Below, piece by piece: positions 1-4,779 of a stretch of DNA of 5,484 bases. This DNA is from Saprospiraceae bacterium (GTDB taxonomy: Bacteria; Bacteroidota; Bacteroidia; Chitinophagales; Saprospiraceae). The stretch spans positions 1-5,484 of the forward strand of contig JALVEG010000048.1 of the NCBI GenBank assembly GCA_027031145.1. Direction: 5' to 3'. The translations under genes were made by a program, and so were the position numbers. The notes below the pieces were generated by a model that did no database searches, was not told the DNA's origin, and saw nothing but the letters and a program-made list of their open reading frames with translations. The first letter of the stretch is position 1; the number at the start of each line of letters is the position of its first letter.

Positions 1-52
1 AGATACCTTTGATCAGATAAAAGAATATGAAAAACCTGAAAAAAACAGTTGA
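1..52 (+). CDS. Possible C-terminal end of an upstream gene (partial)
   Basis: Reading from base 2, the frame DTFDQIKEYEKPEKNS is open for 16 codons and stops with TGA at 50-52. The composition is charged and hydrophilic, as expected for the tail of a cytoplasmic protein, and the other two forward frames stop within the first 20 bases. Nothing in so few residues identifies a family. If real, it lies on the same strand as mtaB, about 144 bases upstream and separated from it by a palindrome. It could equally be a chance open stretch in AT-rich spacer. Confidence 0.35.
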   Translation, partial: DTFDQIKEYEKPEKNS

Positions 53-59
53 TTTAAAT

Positions 60-141
60 ATATTTCATTTTTTTGCATTGTGGGTTGATTCTCCTTTAGG
101 AGTCAGAGGCAAAGGGAGGGAAAAGCGAAAAAATGAAATGT
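60..141. repeat. Long imperfect palindrome upstream of mtaB
   Basis: Arms 60-76 and 125-141 pair over 17 bp, counting two G-T wobbles (core TTTCATTTTTTTGC against GCGAAAAAATGAAA). They enclose a smaller hairpin CTCCT-TT-AGGAG at 91-102. Read on the minus strand, the centre contains TTTGCCTCTGACTCCTAAAG, which closely resembles TTTGCCCCTACCCCTAAAGG in the MITE at 4614-4754. It is probably a decayed copy of a related palindromic element. It is not a convincing terminator, because the stem is AT-rich and no T-run follows it. Confidence 0.55.
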
Positions 142-196
142 TCCCATCAATATTTTTAGTTTTACAAGTTTGATATTTATAGTTTAAAAAATATTT

Positions 197-1492
197 ATGA
201 GCAAAAAGGAGAAAGTTGCATTTTACACACTTGGATGCAAATTGAATTATGCTGAAAGTTCGATTATAGCAGCCGATATGGCAAAAAAAGGTTATGATAT
301 AGTTGATTTTGATGAAAATCCCGATATTTTTATTATAAATACTTGTTCCGTTACTGATTTTGCAGACAGAAAAAACAGGAAAATCATCAGAAAAGCAAAA
401 AAAATAAATCCTGATGGTAAAGTGATAGTCATTGGATGCTATGCACAGCTTAAACCGGAAGAAATTTCTGAGATCGAAGGAGTAAATCTTGTGTTGGGAG
501 CAGGTGAGAAATTCAATATCGACAAATATTTGAAAGCGATACCTGAAGAAAAATTTATTTCTTGTGAAATAGAAGATGTTTCAGGTTTCCATTCAGCTTA
601 TTCATCGGGTGACAGAACAAGATCCTTTTTAAAGATCCAGACAGGATGTGATTATATTTGTACATATTGTACTATACCAAAAGCCAGAGGAGCAAGTCGT
701 AGCGGTACCAGTGAGGAAATATTAGCCAATGCAAGGGAAATTGCTGAAAAAGGTATAAAAGAGATTGTTCTTACAGGAGTGAATATAGGGGATTATGGAA
801 AAGGGATTGAAGAAGATATAGATTTTCTCGGTTTATTAAAGAAACTGGATAAAGTTGAGGGCATTGAGAGGATCAGGATATCATCGATAGAACCTAATCT
901 TTTAACCGATGAAATAATTGAATTTGTAGCAGGATCAAGAGCAATTGTTCCTCATTTTCATATTCCTTTGCAATCGGGATCGGATAAAGTTCTGCAATCG
1001 ATGAAAAGAAGATACAAAAGAGAACTTTATAAAGAGAGAGTACAAAAAATTAAGGAAATAATGCCTCATGCCTGTATCGGAGTTGATGTGATAGTTGGGT
1101 TCCCGGGTGAAACAGATGAAGATTTTACGGATACTTACAATTTTATAAATAGTTTGGATGTTTCATATTTACATGTTTTTACTTTTTCTGAAAGATCTGG
1201 TACGGAAGCTGCTACGATGAATGGTAAAGTTCCAATGGAAACCAGACGGGAACGGAATTCTCAGCTTACCAATTTGTCTTTGAAAAAGAAATTTTCTTTT
1301 TATTCACAATTTATAGGTGAAACAAGGAAAGTTTTGGTGGAAAAATCCAAAGAACAAAATGTTTATACGGGATTTACAGATAATTATATCAAGGTAAAAT
1401 TTATTTCTTCTGCTAATCTTGAGAATGAGATTGTAAACGTTGATCTTCAGGAAATCGATGAAGATTATTTGATGAGGGGAGAGGTGAAATAA
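197..1492 (+). CDS. mtaB: tRNA (t6A37) methylthiotransferase MtaB
   Basis: This cytoplasmic radical-SAM enzyme adds a methylthio group to N6-threonylcarbamoyladenosine at position 37 of ANN-decoding tRNAs, giving ms2t6A, which supports accurate decoding. The N-terminal UPF0004-type domain (about residues 5-125) has the three cluster cysteines: C14 in TLGCKLNYAES, C50 in NTCSVTD and C81 in GCYAQ. The radical-SAM core carries the CxxxCxxC motif C151-C155-C158 (GCDYICTYCTIPKARG), followed by VLTGVNIGDYG, IPLQSGSDKVLQSMKRRY and GVDVIVGFPGE. A TRAM-like RNA-binding domain covers about 374-431. TLGCKLN and the NTCSVT motif favour MtaB over MiaB or RimO. The length of 431 residues is normal for the family and all six cluster cysteines are present. 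The ATG at 197 is the natural start, with no clear Shine-Dalgarno, as is usual in this phylum. No operon partner is visible: the downstream genes are on the opposite strand. Confidence 0.94.
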   Translation: MSKKEKVAFYTLGCKLNYAESSIIAADMAKKGYDIVDFDENPDIFIINTCSVTDFADRKNRKIIRKAKKINPDGKVIVIGCYAQLKPEEISEIEGVNLVLGAGEKFNIDKYLKAIPEEKFISCEIEDVSGFHSAYSSGDRTRSFLKIQTGCDYICTYCTIPKARGASRSGTSEEILANAREIAEKGIKEIVLTGVNIGDYGKGIEEDIDFLGLLKKLDKVEGIERIRISSIEPNLLTDEIIEFVAGSRAIVPHFHIPLQSGSDKVLQSMKRRYKRELYKERVQKIKEIMPHACIGVDVIVGFPGETDEDFTDTYNFINSLDVSYLHVFTFSERSGTEAATMNGKVPMETRRERNSQLTNLSLKKKFSFYSQFIGETRKVLVEKSKEQNVYTGFTDNYIKVKFISSANLENEIVNVDLQEIDEDYLMRGEVK

Positions 1493-1534
1493 CTATGCAA
1501 AAGCTTTGATGATTTAAAATAGAATAGGGAGAAC

Positions 1535-1622
1535 TTAGGACTCAAAAGCACGACATGAAGGAGTGATTTTGAAGCCGGCTAATAATGGGAGTTTATAATA
1601 GTGGGATTTTGTTTTTTTGTTC
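1535..1622. repeat. Dispersed hairpin repeat, copy 1
   Basis: This stretch of the mtaB downstream spacer matches a second copy at 3996-4070. Both begin TTAGGAYTC, share AAAGCACGAC and GGAGTGATTTTGAA, then CCGG, and end in an identical GTTTTTTTGTTC. Arms 1538-1551 and 1563-1576 form a 14-nt imperfect stem (GGACTCAAAAGCAC / GTGATTTTGAAGCC) around the 11-nt loop GACATGAAGGA. It resembles a REP-type intergenic repeat. The T-run lies about 35 bases beyond the stem, so it is not a standard terminator for mtaB. Confidence 0.6.
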
Positions 1623-1646
1623 TAAATTCCTTGTTTCTCATTTTTG

Positions 1647-1676
1647 AAAAAAAAACACCGGAAGAATTTTCCGGTG
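1647..1676 (-). terminator. Intrinsic terminator for the minus-strand lipoprotein gene
   Basis: A perfect 8-bp GC-rich stem, CACCGGAA (1656-1663) with TTCCGGTG (1669-1676), surrounds a 5-nt loop. Read on the minus strand it is followed directly by nine T residues (the A-run 1647-1655). It begins about 30 bases past the stop codon of the gene at 1706-2458, so it almost certainly ends that transcript. On the plus strand the T-run is missing, so it is not an efficient terminator for mtaB. Confidence 0.88.
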
Positions 1677-1705
1677 CTAACATAATTCAAATATAATTCT
1701 AAAAA

Positions 1706-2458
1706 TTAACCTCTGTTTTTCCTATGATGTCTTCTCATTTTTCTGCATTTCCATAGTAGTTTTTTAAGATCTTCTTTGTTGTGGATAGTTACTACTTTTC
1801 CATTCCTTAATTTTACATCAAAAGGAAATTGAATTTTAAAATGACCTTGAACACCGGGATTATTTTCTTTCCATTCGGTTATAGCGTTTTTCATGTCTTC
1901 CGGAGTACTTACTTCCTGAGTTGTACCATCGGGAAAAACTAGTGTCAATGGTAAAACAGGTTTAAAACATTGTTTGAACTTAGGCTTTTTATCATGTTTT
2001 CTGCATTTGAATATCAATCTTTTAAATTCTTCTTTTGAATTGATCGTTTTAACTTCTCCGTTTCGTAGTATAACCTCGACAGGAAACTGTATCATTGGTC
2101 TTCCAGGAACACCGGGATTATTTTCTCTCCATGTTTTTACAGCATCTCTAAATTCATCTTTGCTGTTTATTGTTACAACAGATGAATCAGGGAACATAAT
2201 AATAACAGGATAAACAAAATCAAAACATCTTGATCTTCCATCTTCAGTAATTGCTTCAGGTGAATCAGATAAATCCTGGTCCTGATCCATTTCAGCAAAT
2301 GAATAAGTAACATCTTCCATCGTTAAGTCAAAATCTTCACTTAACATTTCGTCTTCAGCAGGAACTTGCAATTCTGTATTATCTTTATTACAAGATGCTA
2401 TTAATCCGATAAATAACACCAGCGATAAAATCTTGAAACTAAAAATTAATTTTTTCAT
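1706..2458 (-). CDS. Lipoprotein with two tandem ~75-residue repeats
   Basis: Function is not recognised. Residues 1-22 form a lipoprotein signal peptide ending in the lipobox LIASC, with C23 as the predicted lipidated cysteine. The next residues, NKDNTE, resemble the K-D type export signal linked to surface exposure in some Bacteroidota, which would place it in the outer membrane. An acidic linker (about 24-75) precedes two copies of one unit: residues 78-152 and 164-237. Each copy runs Cys-F, a strand ending MFPDS or VFPDG, a helix ending TWRENNPGV or EWKENNPGV, then IQFP(V/F)xVxLRNG, an N-K helix and KCRK. Each copy is itself two similar halves, giving four strand-plus-helix modules. A cysteine opens and closes each copy (C78/C152, C164/C237), compatible with one disulfide per unit. 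The C-terminus is strongly basic. The gene has its own candidate promoter and a good terminator and may be monocistronic. The start is well placed, since the signal peptide begins at the first Met (MKKLIF). Confidence 0.86.
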   Translation of the reverse strand: MKKLIFSFKILSLVLFIGLIASCNKDNTELQVPAEDEMLSEDFDLTMEDVTYSFAEMDQDQDLSDSPEAITEDGRSRCFDFVYPVIIMFPDSSVVTINSKDEFRDAVKTWRENNPGVPGRPMIQFPVEVILRNGEVKTINSKEEFKRLIFKCRKHDKKPKFKQCFKPVLPLTLVFPDGTTQEVSTPEDMKNAITEWKENNPGVQGHFKIQFPFDVKLRNGKVVTIHNKEDLKKLLWKCRKMRRHHRKNRG

Positions 2459-2510
2459 AAATCTCTTTTTTTGATCATTGAATAATAATATTTACGTCAT
2501 TATGACTATT

Positions 2511-2541
2511 CAAATTACAATTGGTTTAATCGCATCTCAAA
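2511..2541 (-). promoter_or_regulatory. Candidate Bacteroidota-type promoter for the repeat lipoprotein
   Basis: On the minus strand, TTTG (complement of 2538-2541) is followed after 20 bases by TAATTTG (complement of 2511-2517). The Bacteroidota consensus is TTTG, about 19-21 bases, then TAnnTTTG. The spacing fits, but the -7 box is one base short. It lies about 52 bases upstream of the ATG at 2458 and just downstream of the neighbouring lipoprotein gene. In DNA this AT-rich a chance match is possible. Confidence 0.4.
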
Positions 2542-2559
2542 TGTTTGCAAAAATATAAG

Positions 2560-3603
2560 TTACAGCGAATTTAATTTTTCCTGAATTTTTTCTTTCAATT
2601 TATCTTCAAGATCATTTCTAAAAAATGCTGGCTCCCCTGATTTTTCATCTATATCTTCGTTTATTGCTCTTTGATCTCCTTCTATTTTTATTTCCTCATA
2701 ACTGTCGGAAAATTCGGTAGTAAAACTTTCACTTTCGATTATGCATTGCCCTGTCATATCATCAACATCTATTGTAGTAGTATTGTAAGCTGTGATAGTA
2801 TGTTTAATGGTATATACCGTTGCTTCAATGGTTTCATAAACAGGTTTATATATTATATTTCCTGCTGTGTCTCTCGTTTCTTTGGTTCCCACTTCGATAT
2901 CTTTGAAATATTGATCTTCAATTTTATCTTCTTCTTCATCAAAATCAATTGAACTTTGATTTACTTCTACTACGCAATCCGGTTCAAAATCTGCTCCGGG
3001 CGGGATTTCCCTGAAAAATAAAGAAGTTCCCAAATCCAGATCATCACATTCATAATATACGATTCCCTTATTTAAACTAAACTCCAATAAATCATCAATA
3101 TCATTAAAAAATCCCGGACCGCCCTGATTTTTAGATTCTGAAAACTGAAAATATGCTTGTCTTGCTGTTTCTTTGAGTTTGGTCTGCCTATATTCTTCCA
3201 AAAATTCCAATCCCGAATTATAATAATATTCTGCGATTTTAAAATCCACATCTATTTTTGCAGAGCATAGTTTGTCATATATGTCTGTAATCATTTCTCC
3301 GGAATTTATATTTGCTTTGCCGAGACTATTTAAAACATCATAGTATTTATCCTGGACTCTTATCCAATTATTGATATTATTTGACTTAATTTTATCTTTG
3401 TTTTCATACATGGTTTTCTTTACAAGCTGGTCAGCAGCTTTTTTAAGAATGAGTTCGTTTTGTTCTATATTTTTTCCCTTTTTTATCTCATTCGATGCTA
3501 TATTCAAAGCGGTTTGATATTGACCTTTTTTTAGTGCTTCCCTCGGAGACGTACAAGAAAAAAACAGAAATAATATTAATGCCATATTAAGAAAAGATTT
3601 CAT
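2560..3603 (-). CDS. TPR-like lipoprotein of a Bacteroidota family of unknown function
   Basis: The start used here gives MKSFLNMALILFLFFSC, a compact 17-residue signal peptide ending in a lipobox. An in-frame ATG at 3639 would add 12 hydrophilic residues (MKKQLSLNSKKH), making 359 instead of 347. After the lipid-anchored cysteine, the N-terminal half is helical and reads like degenerate TPR repeats: EALKKGQYQTALNIASNEI, NNWIRVQDKYYDVLNSL, then AEYYYNSGLEFLEEY and ARQAYFQF. The C-terminal half looks beta-rich, with YKPVYETIEATVYTIKHTIT, a DxxTGQ turn and an EGDQRAIN segment, and ends in a charged helix (about the last 25 residues). From memory this two-part architecture recurs in Bacteroidota lipoproteins, usually annotated hypothetical; no search was possible. 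There is no surface-export-like signal after the cysteine (TSPRE), so a periplasm-facing location is inferred. It lies upstream of the repeat lipoprotein with a gap of about 100 bases and no terminator, so read-through is possible. Confidence 0.85.
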   Translation of the reverse strand: MKSFLNMALILFLFFSCTSPREALKKGQYQTALNIASNEIKKGKNIEQNELILKKAADQLVKKTMYENKDKIKSNNINNWIRVQDKYYDVLNSLGKANINSGEMITDIYDKLCSAKIDVDFKIAEYYYNSGLEFLEEYRQTKLKETARQAYFQFSESKNQGGPGFFNDIDDLLEFSLNKGIVYYECDDLDLGTSLFFREIPPGADFEPDCVVEVNQSSIDFDEEEDKIEDQYFKDIEVGTKETRDTAGNIIYKPVYETIEATVYTIKHTITAYNTTTIDVDDMTGQCIIESESFTTEFSDSYEEIKIEGDQRAINEDIDEKSGEPAFFRNDLEDKLKEKIQEKLNSL

Positions 3604-3699
3604 GTGTTTTTTTGAGTTTAAAGATAATTGTTTTTTCAATTGTATTAAAATCAGATGAAATATTTAAGAAATATTTAACAGAAAAGATAATTGCATTAA

Positions 3700-3813
3700 A
3701 GGGTATCTACTCAGGTGGATGTGAAATCATTGGTACCGGGAGTATATGCGGTGGAGTATGTATCGTATATAGGCGGGGGGAGGGATGTGAAGAAGCTGGT
3801 GGTGGTGGAGTAG
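3700..3813 (+). pseudogene. Orphan C-terminal fragment of a T9SS type A sorting domain (first)
   Basis: This frame is open from just after a TAA at 3697-3699 to the TAG at 3811-3813 (37 codons). It reads VDVKSLVPGVYAVEYVSY and ends GGGRDVKKLVVVE. That is the closing pattern of T9SS type A sorting domains: a strand, a LxxGVYxV turn, a Gly-rich hairpin, and a final basic-hydrophobic KKLVV strand at the extreme C-terminus. There is no start codon and no protein body, so it is the tail of a lost secreted protein. Its final codons are mostly G-ending (GTG, AAG, CTG, GAG), unlike the A/T-ending codons of the neighbouring genes. The hairpin repeat at 3815 begins one base after the stop. Confidence 0.72.
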
Positions 3814-3814
3814 G

Positions 3815-3872
3815 TTAGTTGTCTGAATTAGGGTTTACCCCGTAGGATTTTTATCCAACGGGGTGAAGGATT
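3815..3872 (+). repeat. ACCCCGT hairpin repeat, copy 1
   Basis: About 58 bp match the copy at 4296-4352 at roughly 49 positions. Both share GTCTGAATTAGG, then a hairpin, then AGGATT. Here arms ACCCCGTAGGAT (3837-3848) and ATCCAACGGGGT (3853-3864) pair at 11 of 12 positions around a TTTT loop. It sits directly after the stop of the first orphan tail, where it could once have acted as a 3' end structure. No T-run follows, so it is not a classical terminator. Confidence 0.7.
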
Positions 3873-3920
3873 GGGCGAGAGGGCGAGACTGAGAGACTAA
3901 GAGACTGAAAGACGGGGAGA
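3873..3920. repeat. Six imperfect tandem 8-mers, purine-rich
   Basis: The units are GGGCGAGA, GGGCGAGA, CTGAGAGA, CTAAGAGA, CTGAAAGA and CGGGGAGA in an unbroken 8-base register. The + strand is almost all purine. Such arrays can expand or contract by slippage. No coding frame is supported through it. Confidence 0.65.
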
Positions 3921-3945
3921 TGAGTAGTGAGAGAGGGGGTGCGTG

Positions 3946-3966
3946 TTGCAGGTTGCAAGTTGCAGG
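3946..3966. repeat. Three tandem 7-mers (TTGCAGG)
   Basis: TTGCAGG, TTGCAAG and TTGCAGG follow each other without a gap; only the middle copy differs, by one base. It lies 25 bases after the 8-mer array and is another short-period microsatellite in the same purine-rich stretch. Confidence 0.6.
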
Positions 3967-3995
3967 TTTGGAAGGTGTTTTGGGGACACTGAAAT

Positions 3996-4070
3996 TTAGG
4001 ATTCGAAAGCACGACTGAAAGGAGTGATTTTGAATCCGGTTTTTGAAAATGGAATAATGTTTTTTTGTTC
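3996..4070. repeat. Dispersed hairpin repeat, copy 2
   Basis: This is the second copy of the element at 1535-1622, in the same orientation and about 2.4 kb away. Arms GGATTCGAAAGCAC (3999-4012) and GTGATTTTGAATCC (4024-4037) form a 14-nt stem with one G-T wobble and one mismatch around the 11-nt loop GACTGAAAGGA. The loop matches copy 1 (GACATGAAGGA) closely, and both copies end in GTTTTTTTGTTC. This copy is about 13 bases shorter because of differences between CCGG and the T-run. Confidence 0.62.
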
Positions 4071-4110
4071 GTTGTTCTGTGTTTGGTGTTTTTGAAGCGA
4101 GATGTTTGGA

Positions 4111-4130
4111 CTGTCAAATTTATTTGACAG
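4111..4130. repeat. Perfect 9-bp inverted repeat
   Basis: CTGTCAAAT and ATTTGACAG are perfect inverted repeats separated by TT. The shape suits either a dimeric regulator site or a small hairpin. No gene start lies close enough to make an operator role likely, so it is recorded as structure only. Confidence 0.5.
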
Positions 4131-4171
4131 ATGTCATAAGTACTATAAATATAGAGGTTTATGGAAGATTG

Positions 4172-4191
4172 CCGTCTGCTTTAGCTGACGG
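4172..4191. repeat. CCGTC...GACGG hairpin
   Basis: CCGTCTGCT and AGCTGACGG pair at 8 of 9 positions around a TT loop. GC-rich CCGTC-GCTTTAGC-GACGG palindromes are, as far as I recall, frequent in Bacteroidota intergenic DNA, but this could not be checked. No T-run follows, so it is not a terminator. Confidence 0.5.
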
Positions 4192-4237
4192 ATTAAGTTA
4201 AAAAGAACATAACTCAAAAAGCGCATCCATATCCCTG

Positions 4238-4283
4238 TTTTGGCGGTATTTTTGTGGTGAAGCAAACAAAAATAGTGACAAAA
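4238..4283. repeat. Two-tier hairpin with symmetric internal loop
   Basis: The inner arms TATTTTTGT (4247-4255) and ACAAAAATA (4266-4274) pair perfectly around a 10-nt loop. After a 4-by-4 base internal loop, the outer arms TTTTG (4238-4242) and CAAAA (4279-4283) also pair. The symmetry suggests a folded RNA or a decayed palindromic element, although A/T tracts pair easily by chance. Confidence 0.45.
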
Positions 4284-4295
4284 TGAGAAGGGAGC

Positions 4296-4352
4296 TTAAC
4301 TGTCTGAATTAGGATTTACCCCGTAGAATGATATTCAACGGGGTGTAGGATT
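4296..4352 (+). repeat. ACCCCGT hairpin repeat, copy 2
   Basis: This is the partner of 3815-3872, in the same orientation 481 bases downstream. Arms ACCCCGTAGAAT (4318-4329) and ATTCAACGGGGT (4333-4344) pair at 11 of 12 positions around GAT. Compared with copy 1, a G-C pair in the upper stem has become A-T on both sides, so the pairing is kept. It ends about 46 bases before the second orphan T9SS tail. Confidence 0.7.
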
Positions 4353-4398
4353 TGAGGATAGTAGGATTTTTTATGAAAAATACAGCGATAATCAATAA

Positions 4399-4596
4399 AA
4401 AATCGTTATATTTGGGGATAAAATATTGATTGGTTTTATGGATATGAATGGACAAACATTAAAAATATTTGAGTGTTATGAAAATCAAAGAAAATTTGAC
4501 TTTAGCACAGGTTTATTAAAATCAGGAGTATATTTTATAAAATACCTTTCTGATAAAGGTGAACAAAAAATAAAGAGATTATTAATTGTTGAATAA
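4399..4596 (+). pseudogene. Orphan C-terminal fragment of a T9SS type A sorting domain (second)
   Basis: The frame is open from just after a TAA at 4396-4398 to the TAA at 4594-4596. It contains DMNGQTLKIFECYENQRKF, then GLLKSGVYFIKYLSDKG and a final KIKRLLIVE. This is the second half of a type A sorting domain: the I-x-D-x-N-G-Q strand, the L-x-S-G-V-Y-F-I-K turn and the terminal basic-hydrophobic strand. The first half of the domain and the cargo protein are missing. An ATG at 4444 would allow a 50-residue peptide, but with no signal peptide or RBS this is probably not a gene. Codon use is AT-rich like the neighbouring genes and unlike the first tail, so the two tails probably come from different parents. 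Confidence 0.76.
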
Positions 4597-4613
4597 AAAT
4601 TCTGAGTGGTAAA

Positions 4614-4754
4614 GAGGCTGTCTAAAAAGTATCTCAATTGATTTTCAATGATTTATTTGCCCCTACCCCTAAAGGGTAAATCATTGAAAATCAGCCACCC
4701 TTTAGGGTTGGGGCAAAAGCTGATTTTCAATAATCAATCTTTTTAGACAGCCCC
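4614..4754. mobile_element. MITE-like element, 141 bp, with 16-bp terminal inverted repeats
   Basis: The ends GAGGCTGTCTAAAAAG (4614-4629) and CTTTTTAGACAGCCCC (4739-4754) match at 15 of 16 positions as inverted repeats. Ends of the GGCTGTCTAAAAAG kind are familiar from insertion sequences, but the family is not assigned here. No transposase is encoded, so it would need help from a full-length relative. Inside are nested palindromes: a perfect 16-bp pair at 4640-4655 and 4677-4692, TTTGCCCC (4656-4663) with GGGGCAAA (4710-4717), and CCCTAAAGGG (4667-4676) with CCCTTTAGGG (4698-4707). A target-site duplication is not clear: the flanks are TAAA on the left and TTAA on the right. It ends 25 bases before the start codon of the next gene. 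Confidence 0.75.
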
Positions 4755-4779
4755 TTAATTTTTAAACAAACAGATTATT

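Larger units (their letters stand above)
3604..4779. other. Repeat-rich region without intact genes
   Basis: No complete gene was found here. The longer open frames at 3612-3818 (+) and 3851-4117 (-) have low-complexity or repeat-derived translations and are not supported as genes. The stretch holds two orphan T9SS tails, two pairs or members of dispersed hairpin repeats, tandem short repeats, three single hairpins and a MITE-like element, each listed separately. The + strand is strongly purine-rich from about 3770 to 3990, unlike the flanking AT-rich DNA. The remaining parts (about 3640-3699, 4071-4110, 4131-4171 and 4192-4237) show nothing recognisable. Confidence 0.7.

Noticed and set aside
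140..196. Promoter for mtaB
   Set aside because: TTTG and TA-rich strings occur here, but none shows both boxes at the spacing expected for Bacteroidota.
1974..2213. Open frame antisense to the repeat lipoprotein
   Set aside because: A shadow of the minus-strand gene, which has a signal peptide, internal protein repeat and terminator. The plus-strand translation has no family features.
2496..2506. GTCATTATGAC palindrome between the candidate promoter and the lipoprotein start
   Set aside because: Five-base arms in AT-rich DNA are easily found by chance; no second copy is seen to support an operator.
2671..2952. Open frame antisense to the TPR-like lipoprotein
   Set aside because: Phe/Ile-rich translation typical of the complement of an acidic AT-rich gene; no independent support.
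3612..3818. 68-residue open frame on the plus strand
   Set aside because: It overlaps the start of the divergent lipoprotein gene and the first orphan T9SS tail in another frame; its end is Gly/Glu low complexity from GGTGGTGGTG. The overlapping T9SS frame is the meaningful one.
3851..4117. 88-residue open frame on the minus strand
   Set aside because: It runs antisense through the 8-mer and 7-mer arrays and the dispersed hairpin repeat. The translation is Ser/Thr/Pro/Gln low complexity with no signal peptide or motif.
3815..4352. CRISPR array
   Set aside because: Only two repeat copies, about 480 bases apart, with unrelated DNA between them and no regular spacers or cas genes.
4373..4429. 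Short frame MKNTAIINKKSLYLGIKY just before the second T9SS tail
   Set aside because: Considered as the missing first half of the sorting domain after a frameshift, but it lacks the YPNP-type motif and any strand pattern of that domain.
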